This document shows, piece after piece, positions 41,625 to 51,693 of a stretch of 64,000 nt of DNA. The notes under the pieces were generated by a model that saw only the letters and a program-made list of their open reading frames with translations, did no database searches and was not told the DNA's origin. This DNA comes from Neisseria uirgultaei (lineage in GTDB: Bacteria > Pseudomonadota > Gammaproteobacteria > Burkholderiales > Neisseriaceae). The first letter of the stretch is position 1. The number at the start of each line of letters is the position of its first letter. The stretch lies in NCBI RefSeq assembly GCF_962719845.1, contig NZ_CAUIYF010000004.1, positions 124,001 to 188,000 of the forward strand, in the 5' to 3' direction. The translations under genes and the position numbers were made by a program.

Positions 41625-41700
41625 TGGAGCGGGAAACGAGTCTCGAACTCGCGACCTCAACCTTGGCAAGGTTGCGCTCTACCAACTGAGCTATTCCCGC
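41625..41700 (-). tRNA. tRNA-Gly(GCC), copy 3
   Basis: 76 nt, identical to the other three copies. The spacer before copy 4 is 21 nt. Confidence 0.97.
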
Positions 41701-41723
41701 GTTGATATGTTTGAAATAAAACT

Positions 41724-41799
41724 TGGAGCGGGAAACGAGTCTCGAACTCGCGACCTCAACCTTGGCAAGGTTGCGCTCTACCAACTGAGCTATTCCCGC
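41724..41799 (-). tRNA. tRNA-Gly(GCC), copy 2
   Basis: 76 nt, identical to the other copies; spacer of 23 nt to copy 3. Confidence 0.97.
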
Positions 41800-41824
41800 A
41801 ATGATTACGGAAGAATGAAATTTT

Positions 41825-41900
41825 TGGAGCGGGAAACGAGTCTCGAACTCGCGACCTCAACCTTGGCAAGGTTGCGCTCTACCAACTGAGCTATTCCCGC
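41825..41900 (-). tRNA. tRNA-Gly(GCC), copy 1
   Basis: 76 nt, first tRNA of the operon in transcription order, about 30 nt from the promoter -10 box. Confidence 0.97.
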
Positions 41901-41933
41901 CCGATTTCATTCTCCAACATCGAAGAAGACGCA

Positions 41934-41962
41934 ATTATTATGGATTATGTTTTTACCGTCAA
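41934..41962 (-). promoter_or_regulatory. Promoter of the tRNA cluster
   Basis: On the minus strand TTGACG (41957-41962), 17 nt, AATAAT (41934-41939). It lies between the pgsA stop and the first tRNA, so the cluster need not depend on pgsA transcription. Confidence 0.7.
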
Positions 41963-41980
41963 GCTATTTTTATGTTTTTT

Positions 41981-42544
41981 TCAGGCAATTTCTTTCCACG
42001 CCATTTTCAGATAATACAGCATCGACCAAACCGTCAGCAAAGATGCGATAAACATCAATATGTTGCCGGTAACAACAAGATTAAATCCGTAAAAATCGGG
42101 AAAATTCAGCAGCAAAAAGAAAATCGCCAGCATTTGCGCGGCGGTTTTGAACTTGCCGATGGTGGCGACGGCAACGCTGCTCCTTTTTCCCATTTGCGCC
42201 ATCCATTCGCGCAATGCGGAAATGGTAATTTCCCTGCCGATGATGATCATGGCAAACAAAACATAGGTCCGATCGAGTTTGACCAGTAAAAGCAGCGATA
42301 CGGCGACCATCAGCTTGTCGGCGACGGGGTCGAGGAATGCGCCGAAATCCGAGGTCTGTTTCCACAACCTTGCCAAAAATCCGTCAAACCAGTCGGTCAA
42401 GGCGGCAACGGCAAAAATGACGGCGGCGGCAACATTGACTGCTTCTTCCGAAAACCATGAGAACGGCAGGTAGAAAAGGACAATCAGTACGGGAATGAGC
42501 AAGACCCTCAACCATGTGAGGAAGATGGGGATGTTCCAAGGCAT
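41981..42544 (-). CDS. pgsA: CDP-diacylglycerol-glycerol-3-phosphate 3-phosphatidyltransferase
   Basis: 187 aa inner-membrane enzyme for phosphatidylglycerol synthesis. The CDP-alcohol phosphotransferase motif D-x2-DG-x2-AR-x8-G-x3-D-x3-D is seen in DWFDGFLARLWKQTSDFGAF and LDPVADKL. ATG 42544 (MPWNIPIFLTWLRVLLIPVL) is the family start; the frame to 42595 is rejected. It is the gene before the tRNA operon. Confidence 0.95.
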   Translation of the reverse strand: MPWNIPIFLTWLRVLLIPVLIVLFYLPFSWFSEEAVNVAAAVIFAVAALTDWFDGFLARLWKQTSDFGAFLDPVADKLMVAVSLLLLVKLDRTYVLFAMIIIGREITISALREWMAQMGKRSSVAVATIGKFKTAAQMLAIFFLLLNFPDFYGFNLVVTGNILMFIASLLTVWSMLYYLKMAWKEIA

Positions 42545-42650
42545 CAGTTTTCTCTGTGCGGACTGTAAAATTATGATTATAACGGTTATCCTCATAACCC
42601 AAAACGTAAAATTTCCGCATAGTCATTCCCCCTGCCCCGCCAATCTGTTT

Positions 42651-43121
42651 TCATATTCTTTTCAAACGCAGGAAAATGGCGGGCAATAAAAGCAAAATAC
42701 CCAGTTTCAGACTGAAAACGGCAGGTTGTGCCAACACTTCGACAAGGCGGTCTTCCGTGCGGGAAAAATCTTTATTGCTATAGACACTGCCACTGTTGCG
42801 GTATTCCAACAGAACGCCGTTTAAAAAACCTTTGCCGACGGTTTCGCTGAAAACAATCTTAACCTGCCGCGCCCTGATGGCTCTGCCGATATTGCCGCCT
42901 GTGCACAAATCGTCGAACCCGTAGCAGGAAAACCGGTAATGTTGCCCGTCTGCATTCAGTTTGATTGCCCGTCCGCTGCGGTTGGGTGCGGTAACGGTCA
43001 ATTCTGCATATTCGAATGTTTTTTCTTGTTCGTGAAATGCCGTCAGGTAAGGTGCAATAAAAACGGCGGACAACAGCAGACAGCTTATGGCGGCAAACAA
43101 TGCCAAGCGGTGATATTTCAT
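42651..43121 (-). CDS. Small membrane protein of unknown function
   Basis: 156 aa, not recognised. An N-terminal hydrophobic segment (LALFAAISCLLLSAVFIAPY) and a C-terminal one (FSLKLGILLLLPAIFLRLKR) flank a periplasmic-looking domain of about 105 residues. That domain has two cysteines (FSCYGFDDLCTGGN) that could form a disulfide. ATG 43121 follows AGGGAACAAG; the frame to 43238 runs through DUS sequence. No operon partner is obvious. Confidence 0.75.
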   Translation of the reverse strand: MKYHRLALFAAISCLLLSAVFIAPYLTAFHEQEKTFEYAELTVTAPNRSGRAIKLNADGQHYRFSCYGFDDLCTGGNIGRAIRARQVKIVFSETVGKGFLNGVLLEYRNSGSVYSNKDFSRTEDRLVEVLAQPAVFSLKLGILLLLPAIFLRLKRI

Positions 43122-43202
43122 ACTTGTTCCCTGTTTCTCAAATGCCGTCTGAAAAAACGGCTGCATATGTTGTCTGCAAAATATCGGGAAGCATATCAGA
43201 CA

Positions 43203-43235
43203 AAATGCCGTCTGAAATATTTTCAGACGGCATTT
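43203..43235. terminator. DUS hairpin downstream of the AhpD-like gene
   Basis: AAATGCCGTCTGAAA and TTTCAGACGGCATTT form a 15-bp stem 15 bp past the stop codon at 43250. Confidence 0.6.
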
Positions 43236-43249
43236 CAATCCGAAACGGA

Positions 43250-43585
43250 TTATTTTTGCGTTTCAACCGCTTCCAGTGCGCGCAGGGCGTAAGTGTAGGC
43301 AGCACCGGCATTCAGGGCGATGGCGGTTGCCAATGCGCCGGCGATTTCGCTTTCGGTCGCACCGGCTTTGGCTGCGGCGGCGGCATGAACGCTGATGCAG
43401 CTTTCGCAACGGGTGGTAATGGCAACGGCGATGGCAATCAGCTCGCGCGTTTTGGCATCGAGTGCTTCGGCAGCGGCGGCCTGTTCCAGTGCGCCGTAGG
43501 CTTGCAGCATTTTCGGATGGGATTTGCCCAGCTCGCCGAATGATTTTTTAACCAACGCGGTATGTTCTTTCCAATCTTTAAACAT
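43250..43585 (-). CDS. Carboxymuconolactone decarboxylase / AhpD-like protein
   Basis: 111 aa, one CMD domain. The redox motif C-x2-C...H is intact in TTRCESCISVHAAAAAKAG. AhpD-type members relay electrons to peroxiredoxins; the partner is unknown. It is divergent from the AraC regulator gene across 128 bp, so it may be one of its targets. Confidence 0.9.
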   Translation of the reverse strand: MFKDWKEHTALVKKSFGELGKSHPKMLQAYGALEQAAAAEALDAKTRELIAIAVAITTRCESCISVHAAAAAKAGATESEIAGALATAIALNAGAAYTYALRALEAVETQK

Positions 43586-43713
43586 TTTCTTTTCCTTTGT
43601 CTTGTGTTTGGCCCCGATACGCAGTTGCGTATCTGTTTTCGATGTGCGTATTATCGCAATTATTCAGTTGTGTTTCTCGTTTAATCATCTCATTTTATGG
43701 TTCAAAAAGATTT

Positions 43714-44619
43714 ATGGACATTCTGGACAAACTGGTAGAACTTGCCCAATTAACGGGCAGTGTCGATGTGCAGTGCCTTTTGGGCGGACAATGGTCGGTA
43801 CGGCATGAAACCTTGCAACGCGAAGGACTGGTGCATATTGTTACGGCGGGCAGCGGCTACATCTGCATAGACGGCGAAACTTCCCCGCGTCCGGTCGGCA
43901 CGGGCGATATTGTATTTTTCCCGCGCGGCTTGGGTCATGTGTTGAGCCACGACGGAAAATACGGAGAAAGTTTACAACCGGATATACGACAAAACGGTGC
44001 ATTCACGGTCAAACAGTGCGGCAACGGACAGGATATGAGCCTGTTTTGCGCCCGTTTCCGCTACGACACCCACGCCGATCTGATGAACGGCCTGCCGGAA
44101 ACCGTTTTTCTGAACATTGCCCATCCGAGTTTGCAGTATGTGGTTTCAATGCTGCAACTGGAAAGCGAAAAACCTTTGACGGGGACGGTTTCCGTAGTCA
44201 ACGCATTGTCATCCGTCCTGCTGGTGCTTATCCTGCGCGCCTATCTCGAACAGGATAAGGATGTCGAACTCTCGGGCGTGTTGAAAGGTTGGCAGGACAA
44301 ACGTTTGGGACATTTGATCCAAAAGGTGATAGACAAACCGGAAGACGAATGGAATATTGACAAAATGGTTGCCGCCGCCAATATGTCGCGCGCGCAGCTG
44401 ATGCGCCGCTTCAAAGAACAGGTCGGACTCAGCCCGCATGCCTTCGTCAACTACATCCGCCTGCAGAAAGGCGCGCTGCTGCTGAAAAAAACGCCGGATT
44501 CGGTTTTGTCGGTCGCGCTGTCGGTGGGTTTCCAGTCGGAAACGCATTTCGGCAAGGCGTTCAAACGGCAATACCTTGTTTCGCCAGGGCAATACCGCAA
44601 AGAAGGCGGGCAAAAATAA
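43714..44619 (+). CDS. mtrA: AraC-family regulator, probably MtrA
   Basis: 301 aa. The N-terminal cupin-like domain (about 1-170; IDGETSPRPVGTGDIVFFPR) is a ligand or dimerisation module. The C-terminal double helix-turn-helix shows MVAAANMSRAQLMRRFKEQV and VLSVALSVGFQSETHFGKAF. Length and architecture agree with MtrA, the activator of the mtrCDE efflux pump when inducers such as non-ionic detergents are present. That naming is from memory; MpeR is a similar-sized paralog and cannot be fully excluded. ATG 43714 (MDILDKLVELAQ). Confidence 0.8.
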   Translation: MDILDKLVELAQLTGSVDVQCLLGGQWSVRHETLQREGLVHIVTAGSGYICIDGETSPRPVGTGDIVFFPRGLGHVLSHDGKYGESLQPDIRQNGAFTVKQCGNGQDMSLFCARFRYDTHADLMNGLPETVFLNIAHPSLQYVVSMLQLESEKPLTGTVSVVNALSSVLLVLILRAYLEQDKDVELSGVLKGWQDKRLGHLIQKVIDKPEDEWNIDKMVAAANMSRAQLMRRFKEQVGLSPHAFVNYIRLQKGALLLKKTPDSVLSVALSVGFQSETHFGKAFKRQYLVSPGQYRKEGGQK

Positions 44620-44637
44620 ATCGGGGACTCAAACGCA

Positions 44638-44670
44638 AATGCCGTCTGAAAAGGCTTTCAGACGGCATTT
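44638..44670. terminator. DUS hairpin between convergent genes
   Basis: AAATGCCGTCTGAAA and TTTCAGACGGCATTT form a stem between the AraC gene and the convergent lipoprotein gene. Confidence 0.65.
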
Positions 44671-44680
44671 GCGTACCGCG

Positions 44681-45169
44681 TCATTTCAAGGGCTGCATCT
44701 CCATCACTTCCATCAAAAAGTTGGTAAATGCGGGGTTATCGGGTTTGGCATCCATATTTTTCCAACGCTGCTGCCAGCCGCGCAGGGCATTTTGGATATA
44801 CAGTTTGGACTGTTCGGTATTGATTTCGCCGCGCTGGCTGTCCACCGCCGAACGCAGGTAGATTTCATACATACTGTCATCGACGGCATTGCGCCCGACC
44901 AGACGTTTTCTAAAGTTGTTCAGATATTGCGCCGCCTGAACCTTGGTCATTTTGCCGATGTTCACCTGATAACCTAGGCGCGTCGCCTCGTCGCGGATTT
45001 TGGAAACGTCCGTCCAATGCGAAGGGGCGAGACGGAAACCTTTTGCAGACGCTTCCGCCGGAACGGTATTAATCGGCCTGACGGGGATTTCGGTCAGGGT
45101 GGGCACATAAACAGTTCCGCAGCCGGACAGGGCGGCCGCGATGGGGATGAGGGCAAGATATTTTTTCAT
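44681..45169 (-). CDS. Lipoprotein of unknown function
   Basis: 162 aa. Lipobox IAAALSGC (Cys about 17). The mature part is mostly helical with ATRLGYQVNIGKMTKVQAAQ and YEIYLRSAVDSQRGEINTEQ; no domain is recognised with confidence. The frame to 45238 is too long; MKKYLALIPIAA at 45169 gives a normal signal peptide. Confidence 0.82.
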   Translation of the reverse strand: MKKYLALIPIAAALSGCGTVYVPTLTEIPVRPINTVPAEASAKGFRLAPSHWTDVSKIRDEATRLGYQVNIGKMTKVQAAQYLNNFRKRLVGRNAVDDSMYEIYLRSAVDSQRGEINTEQSKLYIQNALRGWQQRWKNMDAKPDNPAFTNFLMEVMEMQPLK

Positions 45170-45316
45170 ACCCGCCATTATAATCAGGTTTGCCCTGAAA
45201 AAACAAATTGTTCCGAAAAAACGGGGGTTCGGCATCATTGGCGCGCGCCCGAATCCGCCGCCGCAAACCCTGCCGCAAGGTTTACAATTTGACCTTTTTA
45301 TCGCGACAAATATTAT

Positions 45317-46219
45317 ATGGATACCGCAAAAAAAGACGTTTTGGGTTCCGGCTGGATGCTGGTGGCGGCGGCCTGCTTCACCATTATGAATGTATTGATT
45401 AAAGGGGCATCGGCAAAATTTGCCCTCGGCAGCGGCGAATTGGTCTTTTGGCGTATGCTGTTTTCAACCGTTGCGCTCGGTGCTGCCGCCGTATTGCGTC
45501 GGGACACCTTCCGCACGCCCCATTGGAAAAACCACTTAAACCGCAGTATGGTCGGGGCGGGGGCGATGCTGCTGCTGTTCTACGCGGTAACGCATCTGCC
45601 TTTGGCAACCGGCGTTACCCTGAGTTACACCTCGTCGATTTTTTTGGCGGTATTCTCCTTCCTGATTTTGAAAGAACGGATTTCCGTTTACACGCAGGCG
45701 GTGCTGCTCCTTGGTTTTGCCGGCGTGGTATTGCTGCTTAATCCATCGTTCCGCAGCGGTCAGGAACTGGCGGCACTCGCCGGTCTTGCAGGCGGCGCGA
45801 TGTCCGGCTGGGCGTATTTGAAAGTGCGCGAACTGTCTTTGGCGGGCGAACCCGGCTGGCGCGTCGTGTTTTACCTTTCCGCAACCGGCGTGGCGATGTC
45901 TTCGGTTTGGGCGACGCTTACCGGCTGGCATATGCTGTCTTGGCAGTCGGCGGTTTATCTGTCGGGCATCGGCGTGTCCGCGCTGATTGCCCAACTGTCG
46001 ATGACGCGCGCCTACAAAGTCGGCGACAAATTCACGGTTGCCTCGCTTTCCTATATGACCGTCGTTTTTTCCGCGCTTTCGGCGGCGTTCTTTTTGGGCG
46101 AACAGCTTTTCTGGCAGGAAATACTCGGTATGTGCATCATCATCCTCAGCGGCATTTTGAGCAGCATCCGCCCCATTGCCTTCAAACAACGGCTGCAATC
46201 CCTGTTCCGCCAAAGATAA
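45317..46219 (+). CDS. EamA/DMT-family transporter
   Basis: 300 aa inner-membrane protein with ten hydrophobic segments arranged as two EamA repeats (GSGWMLVAAACFTIMNVLIK; WAYLKVRELSLAGEPGWRVV starts the second half). Members export metabolites or amino acids; the substrate is not known. The ends are well defined, with a DUS pair directly after the stop. Confidence 0.88.
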   Translation: MDTAKKDVLGSGWMLVAAACFTIMNVLIKGASAKFALGSGELVFWRMLFSTVALGAAAVLRRDTFRTPHWKNHLNRSMVGAGAMLLLFYAVTHLPLATGVTLSYTSSIFLAVFSFLILKERISVYTQAVLLLGFAGVVLLLNPSFRSGQELAALAGLAGGAMSGWAYLKVRELSLAGEPGWRVVFYLSATGVAMSSVWATLTGWHMLSWQSAVYLSGIGVSALIAQLSMTRAYKVGDKFTVASLSYMTVVFSALSAAFFLGEQLFWQEILGMCIIILSGILSSIRPIAFKQRLQSLFRQR

Positions 46220-46222
46220 AAA

Positions 46223-46251
46223 ATGCCGTCCGAACATCCTTCAGACGGCAT
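46223..46251. terminator. DUS-like pair between convergent genes
   Basis: ATGCCGTCCGAA (one mismatch to DUS) and TTCAGACGGCAT form a hairpin between the transporter gene and the convergent polyamine-binding protein gene. Confidence 0.55.
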
Positions 46252-46259
46252 ATCGGGCT

Positions 46260-47390
46260 TTATTTCCCCGCCTTCACATCCTGCCACTGGCGCACCATAA
46301 ACTTCAATGCCGCCGGCCGGATGGGAATCATAATAAAGCTGTTTTTCAAATCTTCCCCGCTCGGGAAAATCGTATTGTCATTTTTAAATTCGTCCTCCAT
46401 CAAATCGCGCGCCGGCTTGCTCGAAGGCGCGTAGGTAACGAAATTGCCGTTTTTCGCCGACACTTCCGGATCGAGGAAGTCGTTGATGTATTTGTGCGCG
46501 TTGGCGACGTTTTTCGCATCTTTCGGAATCACGAAAGAATCCACCCAAATCCCCACGCCCTCTTTCGGCATCATCACGCGGATTTTTTCCTTGCCGCCTG
46601 CTTCTTCGGCACGGCGTTTGGCAATATTCAAATCGCCGCCGAAACCGATTGTTACGCAAGTATCGCCGCGCGCCAAATCATCGATAAAGCCGGACGAAGT
46701 GAAGCGTTTGATATTGGGGCGGTTTTTCTTGAGCAGGGCGGTTGCCTCCCTGATGTCTTCCGTATTGCTGCTGTTCGGGTTTTTACCCAAATAGTTCAAT
46801 ACCATAGGATAGATTTCCGCCGCGCTGTCCAAATAGCTGATGCCGCATTGTTTGAGTTTGGACGTGTATTCGGGGTTAAACACCAAATCCCACTGGTTGT
46901 CCGGCAGCTTGTCCGTACCCAAAGCCTTTTTCACGCGTTCGGTATTGATGGCGAAGGTATTTGTCCCCCAATAAAACGGTACGGCGTATTCGTGGCCGGG
47001 ATCGACCCCGTCCATCAGCCTCATCATTTCGGGGTTGAGATGTTTATAATTGGGAATCAGCGACTTATCAATTTTCTGATACGCACCTGCCTTAATCTGC
47101 CTACCCACAAACGCATTGGACGGCGCGACAATGTCGTAACCGGATTTTCCGGTCAGCACCTTGCTTTCCAGCGTTTCATCGCTGTCGTACACATCATAAG
47201 TAACCTTGATGCCGTTTTTCTTTTCAAAATCGGCAACGGTTTCCGGATCGACGTATTCCGACCAGTTGTAAATTTTCAATACGTTTTGGTTTTCCACCGG
47301 TGCCGGTTTTTCGGCAGGCGGTTTGTCCGAACCGCCGCACGCTGCAAGCAGCAAAGCAGTCAGGACGGCGAGTGGCAGATGTTTGGCCAT
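46260..47390 (-). CDS. Polyamine ABC transporter substrate-binding lipoprotein
   Basis: 376 aa. Lipobox LTALLLAAC. The type II periplasmic binding fold shows KIYNWSEYVDPETVADFEKK, GYDIVAPSNAFVGRQIKAGA and VPFYWGTNTFAINTERVKKA, the pattern of PotD/PotF spermidine or putrescine receptors. Permease and ATPase genes are not adjacent. ATG 47390 has AAGGA upstream; ATG 47405 is less likely. Confidence 0.92.
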   Translation of the reverse strand: MAKHLPLAVLTALLLAACGGSDKPPAEKPAPVENQNVLKIYNWSEYVDPETVADFEKKNGIKVTYDVYDSDETLESKVLTGKSGYDIVAPSNAFVGRQIKAGAYQKIDKSLIPNYKHLNPEMMRLMDGVDPGHEYAVPFYWGTNTFAINTERVKKALGTDKLPDNQWDLVFNPEYTSKLKQCGISYLDSAAEIYPMVLNYLGKNPNSSNTEDIREATALLKKNRPNIKRFTSSGFIDDLARGDTCVTIGFGGDLNIAKRRAEEAGGKEKIRVMMPKEGVGIWVDSFVIPKDAKNVANAHKYINDFLDPEVSAKNGNFVTYAPSSKPARDLMEDEFKNDNTIFPSGEDLKNSFIMIPIRPAALKFMVRQWQDVKAGK

Positions 47391-47452
47391 TATCATTCCT
47401 TGCATATCGGGTTGGAGAAAGCGGCCATTATAGCCGATATTGGCAACAGGGC

Positions 47453-47489
47453 TTCAGACGGCATTCAAAATCCCGCAATGCCGTCTGAA
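47453..47489. other. DUS pair, outward polarity
   Basis: TTCAGACGGCAT then ATGCCGTCTGAA, about 12 bp apart, in the divergent interval between the polyamine receptor gene and alaS. No T run; probably an uptake signal rather than a terminator. Confidence 0.6.
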
Positions 47490-47593
47490 AGCCGCCGCTT
47501 CCATAGCTAGAAACAGGGATTTGCGGTAAGATACCGCCGTTCGTTTTCCCTGCTTTTACCATGACAAGACATTTGAGAGACATTGAAAAAATT

Positions 47594-50218
<2,625 letters not shown>

Positions 50219-50234
50219 TCCCTCTGCCGAAGCA

Positions 50235-50276
50235 AAATGCCGTCTGAACACCCAAGCCTTCAGACGGCATTTTTTC
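50235..50276 (+). terminator. DUS hairpin terminator of alaS
   Basis: AAAATGCCGTCTGAA and TTCAGACGGCATTTT with a 9-nt loop, then a T run. Confidence 0.75.
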
Positions 50277-50306
50277 CGCACGCAGTTGCTACGGTTACAA
50301 AAATCC

Positions 50307-50806
50307 CGTCATTCCCGCGCAGGCTGGAATCTAGGGCGTTCGGTTTCGGTTATATTGGAATTTCGAGAAACTGATGAATCGTCATTCCCGCGCAGGCGGT
50401 AATCCAGAAACGCGGGACGGCGGCAATATTCAAAGGTTGTCTGAAAATTCAGAGGTTCTAGATTCCCACTTTCGTGGGAATGACGACGGAGAATTTTCTG
50501 TTTTTCCAATAAATTACCGTAACTTAAAATCCCGTCATTCCCGCGCAGGCGGGAATCCAGACCTTAGAACAACAGCAATATTCAAAGGTTGTCTGAAAAT
50601 TCAGAGGTTCTAGATTCCCGCTTTCGCGGGAATGACGGCGGAGGTTGCTGTTGTTTCGGATAAATTCCTGCGGTTTCGGGTGTCTAGATTCCCGCTTTCG
50701 CGGGAATGACGGCGGGGAAGTTTCTGTTTTTCTGATAACTTACCGTAATTTAAAATCTCGTCATTCCCGCGCAGGCGGGAATCTAGGACGTTCGGTTTCG
50801 GTACTG
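50307..50806. repeat. dRS3/NIME repeat block 1
   Basis: About 500 bp between alaS and gpmA contain at least six dRS3-type units, each ATTCCCGCGCAGGCGGGAAT or the ATTCCCGCTTTCGCGGGAAT variant with 8-nt cores. They are separated by related spacers such as AATATTCAAAGGTTGTCTGA, which occurs twice (near 50428 and 50579). No gene is supported here. Confidence 0.9.
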
Positions 50807-50810
50807 TCAA

Positions 50811-50850
50811 AAATGCCGTCTGAAGCCCAGCGTTTCAGACGGCATTTTTT
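50811..50850 (-). terminator. DUS hairpin downstream of gpmA
   Basis: AAATGCCGTCTGAA and TTCAGACGGCATTT with a 9-nt loop, between the repeat block and the gpmA stop. Confidence 0.65.
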
Positions 50851-50861
50851 ATTTCACACCC

Positions 50862-51545
50862 TTACAGGTAGAATTTTTCGAGGACTTTCAGGTTGTCATC
50901 CAATTTGTACACCAGCGGCTGGCCGGTCGGGATTTCCAAGCCCATGATGTCTTCGTCGGAAATGCCCTCGATGTGTTTTGCCAGCGCGCGCAGGGAGTTG
51001 CCGTGCGCCGCCACCAAGACGCGTTTGCCGCTCAAAATCGCGGGGGCGATTTGGTCTTCCCAAAACGGCAATACGCGCTCCAAAGTAACTTTCAAATTTT
51101 CGCCGTCGGGGATAACATCGGCAGGCAGATGGGCATAGCGGCGGTCTTTGTGTGCGGAAAACGCGTCGTCTTTGTCCAAGAGCGGCGGCAGGGTGTCGTA
51201 GCTGCGCCGCCAGATGCGGACTTGCTCGTCACCGTATTTTTCGGCGGTTTGTTTTTTGTCCAAACCTTGCAGTTGGCCGTAGTGGCGTTCGTTCAGCCGC
51301 CATGTTTTGATTTGCGGTACGAACAGTTGGTCGGATTCTTCCAAAACGATGTTGCAGGTCTTAATCGCGCGGATCAGGACGGATGTGAAGGCGATGTCGA
51401 ACTCATAGCCGTTTTCTTTCAGTTTCTTACCGGCGGCGGCAGCCTCGGCAAGCCCCTGCTCGCTCAGCTTTACGTCGCGCCAGCCTGTAAACAGGTTTTT
51501 CGCGTTCCATTCGCTTTGTCCGTGGCGGATAAATACCAATTCCAT
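50862..51545 (-). CDS. gpmA: 2,3-bisphosphoglycerate-dependent phosphoglycerate mutase
   Basis: 227 aa. The phosphohistidine is in ELVFIRHGQSEWNAKNLFTG; RLNERHYGQLQGLDK and VAAHGNSLRALAKHIEG hold the other active-site residues. It interconverts 3- and 2-phosphoglycerate. Length is slightly under the 250 aa of the E. coli enzyme but normal for the short dPGM group. Confidence 0.95.
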   Translation of the reverse strand: MELVFIRHGQSEWNAKNLFTGWRDVKLSEQGLAEAAAAGKKLKENGYEFDIAFTSVLIRAIKTCNIVLEESDQLFVPQIKTWRLNERHYGQLQGLDKKQTAEKYGDEQVRIWRRSYDTLPPLLDKDDAFSAHKDRRYAHLPADVIPDGENLKVTLERVLPFWEDQIAPAILSGKRVLVAAHGNSLRALAKHIEGISDEDIMGLEIPTGQPLVYKLDDNLKVLEKFYL

Positions 51546-51693
51546 ATCGTCTCCAATGTGTGAAAGTGGGAAAGCCTTATTTATAACATATTTTCACATT
51601 TCCCGTATTTGATTCAGATTCAGACACGGCACCCACTATGGTTTGCCGTTTTGATTTACAATAATGTCCTTTGCTTTACATTCCGCATACACA

